Shown here: positions 43,201-55,200 of the stretch, in pieces
How the letters are laid out: the number at the start of each line of letters is the position of its first letter
Position numbering within the stretch: position 1 is the first letter of the stretch
Assembly: GCA_026929865.2 (NCBI GenBank)
Contig: CM049414.1
Coordinates: 682,001-746,000, forward strand
Direction: 5' to 3'
Length of the DNA stretch: 64,000 nt
DNA from: Hyperoplus lanceolatus
Taxonomy: Eukaryota > Chordata > Actinopteri > Uranoscopiformes > Ammodytidae
Translations under genes and position numbers: made by a program
The notes under the pieces: generated by a model
Database searches by the model: none
Told to the model about the DNA's origin: nothing
Seen by the model: only the letters and a program-made list of their open reading frames with translations

Positions 43201-46200
43201 ATCTATAGGCCTTTGTATAAGGATACTTTGTAATTTTTATCACATTATTTTAAATTAAAGTCTTAGGTCCTGCTTATCAATTGCTCATAATAACCAGTAG
43301 GCCTACTACTGTGTTGGACATTACTGAACCTCTTCCCATTTACAGCACCCAATGTCTCTGTCTAGTTCCATGTCCCCAAAAAATCAAATAAAGGAACCCC
43401 CCCCCCCCAATTTACCGTGTCGTCTAGAGGGGTCGGGTGTTTGTCACCTTTTATGAGTTTGCAGGTCTGGTTTAAGCATTAAGCAAGAACTGTAAATAAA
43501 TTGTGCAATTCTGCGTTGTGGCATTTTGTGTTTAAATATTCATTTCTATACAAAAATGTCAAAATCTGTAAATAAAGACACAACAGGCAAAGTTGCAACA
43601 CCAATAATCCCATCTATCTGAATAGTAATTAGTGCATATTCTCCTCTCAAAGTGCACTAGATCAATGCATTCAAATGTAAAGGGTGCAACAAAAAAATTG
43701 GCCGGGGGGGCATGCCCCCGGACCCCCCTACGAGGTTCGGGGACCACGCCACCGCTGCTGAAAAAAATCCTGCGGGGAAACACTGACAGGAGTTTTCCAA
43801 AATCTTCACTTTCGGGGGACGTTTCCAAAAAGCTCCTGTTTTAGTGTCTGGTTGAGATGTTTGCATATGGACAAGAGACCAAATCGCAAAGAAAAAGCAA
43901 CAGTTACCAAAATACCTGTGTACCTGTGGACATGGCCTCAGTGCATGAACTGCAGTTCAATTAAGGTAACCATTTGTTTCCTACTGACAGCAGCTGACAA
44001 AACAAGTTGCACAGGTTCTCAAATGAAATACATTTTTCCAGGGAGAGTCGTGTTGGTTTCTATAAACGCTGGCTGAGCAGACTACCCAACCCTCAACTTA
44101 GTCAACAGCAAAGTCATTTGAAAAGTCTTAAATGTCCTTATTGGAAAATCATTTCCCTGTTTGACTGGTTCAACCAGTAATGTTAGCTAACATTTCCAGT
44201 CCTTAGAAGGAATAAGGAAGACATTCATGAACTAAATGTTTTTACAATCTCTGTGAAAATGTAACAAGTGGCAGCAAAGCATTAACATTATTCAGTCTTT
44301 TGTACTACAGCCATTGCAACTGTACACATTAAAGATTCAGAATGCTTACACATTATGGAAGACTTGCAACAAAAGTCAGAAAACTAGACAAAAAACGAGA
44401 AAATGTAATAAAATATGCAAATTAGGCAATATCTCATTCAATATGCGTACATATAAACCCTTGAAGTTACAGATGTTCTGAGGGGATCACAATGTTCACA
44501 ATGACAATGATTATAAGGTCATAGAAGAGTGTAAACCTTCTGATTTGATCTATAATGAAAATGGCTAAAAAACAGTCAACCTATTACGTACTGTATGTAC
44601 TCATATTGAATGAGATATTGCCTCATTTGCATATTTTATTAAATGTTTTAGACTAAGTGTAATACAAAAAGTATTTCTCATAATATGAAGATTAATATAG
44701 TAAAAAAGTATGAGGATATCTATAAAGGAAAAAAAAAGTCCCATTCACCACGTAGTGTGATACTAGTGTAACCTGTTGTGGTCATTTTCAGGACTTTCGT
44801 CCCGGATAGAGATTTTGTCACACATCCCACGTTGTTCACTGGGGTCATATTAGTCTATAATAGTTGAGATATTCGCCGCTAAATGAAGCGCATACAAAAC
44901 TTTCCCAGGACCTCCACTACCATGAGAAATGCGAAATTCAAGAGAAAAAACCCCTTCACTAAGCAATGTTTGACTTTATAAAAAGGAGTGCAAACATCCT
45001 GGAGAATGCAAATTGATTTTATTCATTTGGTTCAGCTTTTTTTCTCTTTCCAATCTGTAACATAAGGTGAGTGATGAGTTAACATACCGTATGCTGCTGC
45101 TCGCTGTCCCACTGTGGCCACTGATGCAGCCTGTCGTCAGAGCAAAGCAGGGCCTCCAGCTCTGCCTCCTGGGCCACTACATCTTCTTCTTTCTGGAGAG
45201 GAGGAAGTTACAAACAAAGCTACAGCATTGGGCTCCTTAAACTCCTAACATTTTCTTTATTTAAGATGATCTTTTTCGCGTTTTTTTGCTTTATCAAGAC
45301 AGATTGGGAGAGATATGGAATGGGGCAAAGAGGGGAGGACATGCAGAGCACTGACCACAGGTCAGATTCGAACCGTGTCTGCTGCAATGAGGACTGAGCC
45401 TGTAGGGCAGGGCTGTACACTTATTTTTTTTAGGTGGTAGCACTGGTGCTAGCAAGCAAAAAAATTCAGTAGCACAAATTAATTTGGTAGCACACAAAGT
45501 ATGATCGAAAATTTGCACAACCTTAATCCTTGCATTTCACTGTAATTACCTTTGAGCCTGTCATCTTGGTCTCCTTTGAGATTCTCAATTAATATTATAT
45601 CCTAGTGTGTGCAGTAATAATTGTAGAAGAATGAATAGGGGTGCACTGATTGTAATTTAGACAAAAGAATCTAACCTGCCAATTGCAATTTTTTGCTGAT
45701 TCAGAATAATTTTTCCCCATAAAAATAATATCTATATCTATATATGTTTTGTATATACATATAATTATTATATTAATAATAATAAACATTTTTAGAAAAT
45801 GTCCTTCTGTTAATTAAAACCAAACTTTAAAACATTAAACATAGCCTATTAAATAAATAAGTATACATATTGGTACAATTTAGGATAAATTAAATAGGTT
45901 GTTGTGAATGTGTTGGAAGTTGTTCTTCAGTGGCTTATTTCAAACTTTGTTTTTAGACTACTGTTGACTTTTCTCTGCAGCTGAATGAGTTGCCTTTCGT
46001 GAAGGCGCACAGGAAATGTTCTGTTTGCACACGCGCTAACCTAACTGCGGTAATCTCCTTCCTGTTATTACCGTTGGTGAAGTTTTTATACGGTAGAATC
46101 GCTGCACAAGCACAGATCCCGAGGACACACATCTTTCACCAGACAAAGTGAAGGGTGGACTCAATAACTTACTTGCCTAAGTCTACATTTACCCCCATTT

Positions 46201-49200
46201 GGAGTGTTAATGTAGAGCCCTCTAAGCAGTGTTGTGCATCTCTCCTCTGTGTTTCAAAGACAGCCTTTCCTCAATATCAACTAGCACTAGTGCGAATGGA
46301 CTTGTATTCATCATCGCACGTGATCAATTTCAGTAGCAAATGCGATCAAAACTGTCGCACTGTACAGCCCTGCTGTAGGGGGACGCTCTAACCACTACAC
46401 CATGAGCGCACCCGTAAAATTGTATTTGACAATAAAAATTATCAGCAGTTGAAGCCATGACTTTACTCAAATGGTGCCTTTCTTACCTCCAGTATTTCAT
46501 CAGCCCTTTCCAGGACCTTCTCCACCTCCCTCAACCCCTCCTGCTCCTTCAAATCCCAGTCCTCCATTGAGATATCAATCAGGCTGAAATTAAGAGTATT
46601 AAGAGTGCAATTTGTTCATTTCTTTCAGCAAAACCATCCTACTTGTGAATTCTGGAATTCTAAATGTGTGTTTGGAGGCTACAAACTGAAGTTATATTCT
46701 GAAAGACATTACCCATGGACAGGATCCTGATTGTGGTCTCGGAGGTCATAAGAATCCCAGAGCAGAGTGGGGTCGTCCTCTGTGGCGCAGACAGACTTGT
46801 CTCTTCCATCTGTCAATGTGCTGGACAGCATGTTGTCAGTGGGACTTAGTTCAGAATCCTCCAGAGTGCAGTGTGAATGTAGGAGCCAGTCCCTGGTCTG
46901 CAGCTCTCTGGCCTGTGGACTGCTCAACACCGACATCTGCCTGGGCTCATCTCCACACCTGGGGGACCACAGAGATATCAGTGCCTTCTTCTTAAAACAC
47001 ATTTTTCTAGACTTTCTTGTATGTGCTGCTGTCTTTTTACCCTAGCACCTTTTATTTTATTTTAATTTTTTATTGCATTTCTCCTTTATAGCTTCCCTTT
47101 TTTCACCATCAAAATGTTGTTATTTGTATTACCTGTCGAACTGCTCAGCATTAGCGTAGGGGTCTAAGGGATCGTGGAATTGTGGGTCTCTCTTTTGCAG
47201 CGTTGGGTTCTGGGTAACGGTAACCTTGTAGGAGTTTTCCAAATCGTCCACGGGCAAGCTGAGCCATGGATTAGTGGGCAGTGCTGCCGAGCGCTTCACT
47301 TGAACATCAAAGCTGATGGGCTGGGCTGTTGGTTTGGGGAGCGTGTGGACGCTAGCCCTGGACGAGTCCCCCAAAAAGCCAAACTCTTCTCTGTGATCTT
47401 CACAATCAAAAAGAGTGGAGATATTGTCTTTGTGTGTCTGGGGCGGGCTCAAGTCAGGGCCCACGGAGTCTTTATGCTCAGCTAATCTAGACAGTCCATC
47501 CACTTTGTCCCTACCTGCCCAGGCCTCTAGCGGACTGGTACCTGCTCCATCAAAGCCAGAGTCAAATGAGCTTAGGGAGATGGGTTTCCCCTCAGCTGAC
47601 AGCATGCCACAAGCAGCAGTGGTAGATGTTGGGCGAGGATGGGCTGCGTCCTGCTTCCTACTTTTATGTTTAGAGGAATGTTCTGGAACATCCTCAGCTT
47701 TTGTGTTGGTAGCACTGCCAGCGGGGGAAGCGTTTCCATTGCTGCTACGGAAAAACTGGTATTGCCACTGTAAGGCCAGCTGCAGCTCAGCCACAGCCAC
47801 AGGGCCAGAAGAAACCAGGAGTTTCCTCAAGGTCATACACCTGATGGATTTGAAAAGGAAAAAGATTAGTGCATCAGTAACCGCAGGATTCTGTGTCTAC
47901 CAATGTTAGAACAATGATGACAGATGAGTGGTTGATGCATATTAAATTGTAGGCATGGGGTTTTTTTGTCTCACAATATCCTTAAATATCATGATTTAGT
48001 ACACTGTCTGGAGATTTTAATCAAATAAAATAAAAAGTACAATGTGTAATATCAGAGTATTAAGCACAAGACAAGAAGCTAGCTACTAAAGATGGCATCA
48101 TCCACCACTGCCTCAAGTCTTTTGAAAATATCAAGTGATGAGGAGAAGATGTATTTAGTCATTTATTTTTTATAGTAATACTTTGTCTTCTCACAGGTGC
48201 ATTTCCTCAGGAGACACACTATATATACAAATGTGTAAGGCCATTAAAGGGATAGTTCAGTATTTTTGAAGTGGGGTTGTATGAGTTACTTATGCATAGT
48301 AAGTGTGTTACCTTACGGAGCTGGTAGTCAGCACAGTCACTTTAAGGAGTTTGGGGGAGATGTTGCTGTAGCAGAAGTCAGCGTTGTACTGTTGCAGTGG
48401 GGGCCAGAAGGAAAAACATGTTCTCCACCTAATAAATGCTGACTTAAAAACCTAAATTACCGTTCCATTTTACACTAAACTGAGATTTTTTTCCACAGCT
48501 TTAGTTTGCCGCTGTACAACAGTTTATTTTGTTAATTCAGCCTCTGGACTCAGAGCTACTGCAGATTATTCAAGAGACAAGAAAACTAAATAAAGGACTG
48601 TCTGGCATCAAACTAAAGCTGTGGAGAAATCTAAGTTAAGCGTACAATTGGATATTTGATATTTAGGTTTTTAGTCAGCATTTATATATGTGAAGAAAAA
48701 CTGCTTTTCTTCTGCCCCCTCTGCAACAGTATAATGCTGACTTCTTCTACACGGACACCTCCCCTCAACTCCTTAAAATGACGGTGCTGACCACCAGCTC
48801 CGTAAGCTAACACATTTACTACAATTCATAACCTCTTTGTGCCATGATGCTCCACCATCACTTACCGTTGAGCCATCTGTGTGCCCGCCTGCTGGACCTC
48901 TTCCACTGGGATAGCACTGGACAGATTGACCAGATGAACCAGCTCCTCTGTATCTGGAGGGGGGTTCTTCTTCAGGAAAGTGGAGATCTTGTGCTTCCAT
49001 GCAGGGGCGGCCCCTCCGCTCCTCCTCTGTGTGGACTCTGCATTCAGACCAGACAGAAGCTCCTGGAGGAAGTTCTCAAAGAGGGCCAGAGTGTACCAGC
49101 CACTGGCCTGAAAGTGAAACAGTAAACAAGTACTGTACTGGGGTCACACATACTTTCTACATTCTTGGAAATAAATAGTTTACAGTATAGTGGAGGGATC

Positions 49201-52200
49201 AGAATCCGCTTTAGTGGCCTAGAATGGGAATTTGACTTTGTATTAGCTTATATTTAAAGGAGGGGATAAATATTAATTGAATCTCTTATACCAACCAATG
49301 TAACTCTTTGACTGTCAGCCCTGATGCCAGAAGAAAATACTTATACTGTATATAGACACGATCAATTTTCTCCTATTAGGAACATTTTATTAATTTATTT
49401 TGTTCAGTGTCCCTTCACAGATTTAAAACAAGTGATCAATAAATTTAAGAAACTGTCCATTCATTTTCTATAATAAACCAATCTTTTCACCTCAGACACC
49501 GAGCATGACCCAAATATCCTGGTATTCTGAGAACTTGCCTTTTTGTAGAAATGGTGGTAGTTGGACACTGCTCCTAGGGTTTGGAGAATGAAGTGAACAG
49601 CTGAATGGAGTTTGTCTTTCAACCTCTCTAGATCCAGTGCCCAGTGTTCCCCGGTGTGAGCGTCATAGGGAAGCATCTCCGCTGACGTGTGGATCACATC
49701 TTCAGCACAGCGAACCAGGGCCTGGTGAGGGACAGGGCAGGAGGACCAGCAGTTAGTTGAAGATACAACTCAAGCTTTGCCCTGTTTCCACTGAGCAACG
49801 AAGTTCGGTTCGGCTGGGCACGGTAACCCTTGATCTGGATTGCGTTTCCACTGCCAATAGCACCCCTACTTGGTAGTTGGGGTTTATGCCGAACGGTCAG
49901 AGTAAATACAGTCTATGGGTCTGAGCGGTTACATAACTTTCCTGACATCATAGCAGAGGACAGTGTAGTCCGCTGATTAACTCAATGAAGAGGAAAAACA
50001 CCACACAATAACAAAGAGCTGCACACCAACATTTTTCTCTGAACATAATTGTTAAAGGAATTATTTTATCAAAAAAAACAAAACCAAAGCAGGTGAAGTT
50101 TTTACTTGCAAACAGCTACAAGGGTCCAATTCAACATACGTCACAAGTGTGGCACAGATGATGGAGACAAAGAACTGAACAGTGTACAGGGATTATATGC
50201 AGTGAAGATGGTGTGTGCGAAAACACACTAGGTTTGTGTGTTCAATGTTAACCATCAGCAGATGTTACAATTTCGTACAATGTCCAGGAAAGAAAGATGA
50301 GGAGTGTATACTCCTATCTCCAGGATGTAATAACTCATACAGTGCAATTAAAAGCACCGGTAGATTCAGGGAGATCTCCCACAGCTGAACTTTTAACCAT
50401 TGAAGACACATACATCTCTTACATTGTAGTAGAGCCATAAGTTTAGTAGGACAAAGTTCATAGCAAGACAGTATGTAATGTGTTACCTTCATCAAAATGT
50501 TATAATGTATATAACGAAACAAAGTTTTGTTGACAATAAGAGTCTTCACTCTTCTAGATGTGACTCCACACAGCTGTTTATCTCTCACAGGGAAATGATG
50601 ATTCTGTCGACCAAACAGACTGCAGTGTGTAGCTCCACCCTTTTGGGACCCTTTGGGACGGTTTGGTACCCCAGCGAAAGGGCTCGCTTATTTTGGTACC
50701 CTTCCAAACTTTTGACAGTGGAAACGTAAATAAATGCGTGGTCAGCCGCACCACTGGGTGGAAACAAGGGTAAAGGGAATTCATGTTTAACCACTGATAA
50801 CTACTGCTGATAGGAAGCAAGTATGGAGCCGACATGTAACTAATATTAGGTTCAACTGAAATGTGTGTTAAAGTAAAGAAACAAAAACACATCAACTAAA
50901 TCATTACCATTGCAGGAGTGTATATGGACGCCTCAAACTCTGACTCCAGCATCACTGCCTTGGCATCATCCTTGGCGATCTCCATTTGGTAAGGTTCCAG
51001 TTTCTCTTGAAACAGAGTTTTGATCTGCTCTGTGATCTAAGCACAAGGAACACATTCACTTTGTTGACATGTTAACCACAGCTACTCATCATGGTAGTCA
51101 TCACCATTATTTAAAAAAGGGAAGAACTGAAGTGTTAAAATCCTTGAAAATCCAATGAAAAGCACAATAATTAATCACACTAACAATGAGAATAGCCTGG
51201 CAAGACCAGCCCAAACCTGCTGACTTCTTATTCGTTTCTCTCTCACTTTCACCAATCTCCACGGGGAGGAACCGGTCAAAACCTGACAGGGTCAACCAGG
51301 ACCCACGTTCTAACCTAACATCAGTCCCTTATAGTTCAAGGCAGTTTGTGACTGCTTCATGTAGTCGTCAATCTAGCCTGGTGAGACCAGCCATATCTCA
51401 CACTGCTCCCTTTTAGTTGTGTTCAAGATAGCTTTAAACAAAGTGTGACAGGTTACCGATTCAGTGGAGCCATGTGGGGAAATCTAATTCTGGTGACTGA
51501 CATAACATTAAGATAAACACATTTTGTTAGGTTAGGGGCTCATTAATAAAAAACCAATTGTGAGTATTGCTAGTCAAGACTGCAACTCAAAATGTAATAA
51601 TGAAACACATGGAAACTGAAGAAAAAAAAATAGTACTTTTAGCATAATGGCATGTGGTCTTCATCCTGTTATTTAGGCTGATTTGTAGATTTCCCACAAG
51701 CCCCTATATGAACAAACCCCCCCACCTCATTGTGACTAACCTGCAGTGCATCCTCTCTCAGCTGAAGCACCTGCAGCTGGAGATGGGCCGTGGAAAAGGC
51801 CTGCTGCCACAGCAGCTCCACTTTCTCCACAGCAGAGGTTATCCTGTGAGAAAACAAGAAACAAAAGAGACCTTTAATAGCTAGTATCGTCAATTTATTA
51901 TTAACATATTGTGAGCCATAAAATGGTTGCTTTATCCCAAATACTTTCAAATACCAAAATGAGGGGACTCAAGTTTACTCGGACTGGCCTTTATTAATTG
52001 CAAAGATGCATCCCAGAGTTAACTTGTTCAAAAGATAAGAGTAAGTGAAAATCAAACTAGTAAAAAACTAAAAGTAACAAAACATTTTCAGCCTACAACA
52101 ACCTTACTAGTATGATGCTGTCACTGTGCATTAGCTGTTGTTCAACACACCCCCATTGCAACCTTGTAGTATGGTATGTGTAGATGTGTTCTCAGAGGAT

Positions 52201-55200
52201 TCAGACAAAGCCCTTTGAGAACAGCTGTGTTTTCTGTAATGTAGCCACCCCCCCCCCCCCCCCTCCACCCTGGGAGGCTGCAGTACCTGCTGTGGTTGTG
52301 CATCATGTCGTGGATGGTGCGGGTGTAGAGGGCTGTGCCGGCCATATCCAGGTAGCAGGGCTCTGTCTCAGGGGAACGCAGCTTCTCCAGCACACACTCA
52401 CAGTGCCTCAGCAGCTCATCCAGACCCAGCTCCCTAAATAACACCACATGTTTAGTTTCAAGAAGGGCTAGTGGGTTTAAGAAAATATTACACATCAATA
52501 TAGTCCAGCAGACAGTCGTATAAGAGTAAAAGCCCTTTCTAAAGCTACAGTGCTGTTTGAAAGTATGTGAACCCCTTGAGCATTTTGGAATTTTATTTAG
52601 TTTAACCATTATACATTTATTTTTCTCAATGTTTTTCAATTGCACATTTTTCTTTTCCGGAAATCAATTGTTAAAACAAATAAAATAAAATGATTTGCCA
52701 ACTTTTGTATGTGCAACAGTTTGTGAACCCTGCGCTGCATTGCTTAAATCGAGCAGGTTAACACAATCAGGTGGGCCAAATTGAGTGATGAAATGGACCA
52801 GTGTATTGAGAGACCTTTAGGGAAGAAATTGGGCGGCACTAGATAAAACAAAGATCAAACCAGGTCAGTTCAGGCTCACCAAACTGAACCCATACAGGTC
52901 AGACATGCAAAGAGGAAAGAAAATCTGAGAGGATCTCAGGAATAGAGTTGTGATGTTGCACATTTGTCTGGGGACAGCTATAAATACATTTAAAAAAAAG
53001 TTTGAGCTCCATCGGCCACCCATGAGGCAAATCATCTACAAATGGAGAGCTTTAAGAGTGACTGAACATCTGCCTAGAAGTGGACTTCCTTCAAAAGTAT
53101 CTACAAGCGTCAAAAGAAAAGTGATTATCAGGTAAAAGCCAACCCAAACATTACATCTGGAGATTTGCAGTATAATTAATTAACTAGAAAATCCTGCGGT
53201 GGCGCCCCACCCGTCGGCCCGGATCAAACGCTTCTAAAACCGCCGCTGCGCGCTTTCCAAACTCGAGTCCCAAGTTGTGGCCAATTGAAGGTTGCAGCCA
53301 TGGCAAATCTGCGGAAAAAAGGCCGCTCTTGCGAATACGTTTTAGTGAACAGCGGCCATCTCGCTAAAACTATTCACACATGTGTATGTTGGTCCCCTAA
53401 GGCTGTGTACACAATTTGGTGATGATGGGTTGGAAATCCATAAAGGAAATGTCATGTGTTTTCAGATTATGCAAATTTGGGATGAAAAGACAAACCCTAT
53501 GGTCCAAGAGCTTTATTGTAGAGCACTATGAGCTGTATGTGTGTAAGAAATTTCAAGTCAATCAGAGTCAGGGGGTGAGGGACATGGCCTGTCAAACATT
53601 ACATTTTTGAATTATGGTTCTCATTTGTGGCGCCCCCTAGGGGTTAATCTTTGGGTTAAACAAGTTTAGAGGGACATGCTACCACATGTCTTCTGCACAT
53701 ATCCAGCACTTTTTATGATGATAGGACCTATGGTCAATGAGTTATGGCCAATTTACTGATAAGCCCCGCCCGTGCGTAAACGTTTTGGTCAATGGCGGCC
53801 ATGTTTTTCCAAGCTATCCTACTAATATTTTTCAGTGACATGTGTCATAGTCCACCGAGGTTTCGTGAGACGTTTAGTGTCAATACAGTGTAATTTGAGG
53901 AAGTTGTTTTTCAGTTTATGCTAATTAGCGGAAAATATTCCCGGGCGGATTTATATGGTCCCAGAGGCTTTTTTGTAGGGCACAATAAAGTACACCTGTG
54001 TGAGAAATTTCAAGTCAATCGGAGTTACGGTGTGAGGGGCCTGGCCTTTCAAAGTTTCTTCAGTTGGGGATTAATTACAGCGCCACCTTGTGGAAAATCA
54101 AAAAACTGAATAATAGCACACCCCGTGGAATGGGGACGGACGTTCTGTGAAATTTTTGCCTTTCTATGTGCAACGGTGTGGGAGGAGATAGAGGTAGAAA
54201 ATGTGGCGGAAGAAATAAGAAGTAAGAAGAAGTATGGTGGACAACAATAAGTTACGGCCCCTCAATACTTGAAGACCCGTACTTAATAAGTATGGGGGAT
54301 AGCAATAATTACGGGCCCTCAATACATTGAGAGTCTGTACTTAATTAGTTAATATCCCCCAAAGGCACTTCAACACTGTCCAAATCGGCCAAGCAGTTGC
54401 TGAAATATTGTTTATTTAGGCGATTATGCTTATTATGCTAATTGCCCAACATGCAAGTTAGCATCCAGCAGTTTCGAATTGCTGCGGACACATACTGTAC
54501 AATTCTAAAAGTAAAACTTTGGTTTACTCAACATATCCGCAGGGTTTTTCCTGAATCAGAATGGGCCTTTGGGGGGGACAGTACGCGGACCAACTTTTTT
54601 GGGGTTTGCGACTATGTGTAACAGTAAAGGCAAAACGTTATTATATTTTAAGAGGGGTGTGGGGTTGGGAGAGGGCAGTTTATGTCCAGCTACAGAGCAT
54701 TTAGGTTAGCCTGTCAATCACTGTGTTACCATGGAGCTTACTGACTGATAACATCACAATAAAGAATCTGTAGATAAGAAGTCAAAATACTAATAATGAC
54801 TGTTTCTAATTGATCAAACCAGTGGCTCTCAAAGTGCGGCCCGCCATATCTAGCGGCCCGCATTGAATTATGAATTATTAAAAATAATAATAAATAAATA
54901 ATAATAATAAAAAAAAAAAATCAATTGAAACAGACGGAGGGGATGCGTCCCCGTAACAGTAAAAACAGTACAGGGGTCGAAATACTTAAATATCCCTCCT
55001 AATTGTTTATATTCATTACCCAATTATTAATAATAACACCCCTACAGTGGACCGTACCATCTTAAACTTGCGAAGTTCGGCTGGCCTCTGCCTCTCGTTG
55101 CAGACGGCTGGTCAGCCTCCCGCAGTGCAGCAGGCAGTGTAGTGGTCCCAATGTAAGTTGTTAGATAGTGAGCTTGTTAAGCCCAATACGATGCACTCTC

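Larger units (their letters stand above)
39297..43787. mobile_element. hAT-like element with CAGTGTTTCCCC ends, carrying nested inserts
   Basis: Left CAGTGTTTCCCCCACG and right GGGGAAACACTG are inverted, and both are followed inward by CACCGCTGCT words. The target duplication was not found. Inside are a Harbinger-like element (39,538-41,673), another (41,766-42,480), and an end segment with GACACCCCCAGACCCCCA. The whole sits in the intron between helical exon 10 and the coiled-coil exon. Confidence 0.55.

Noticed and set aside
45365-46415. tRNA gene
   Set aside because: A and B boxes are present but there is no clover-leaf with anticodon arm; the tail is A-rich, so it is a SINE, and it is split by a hAT.
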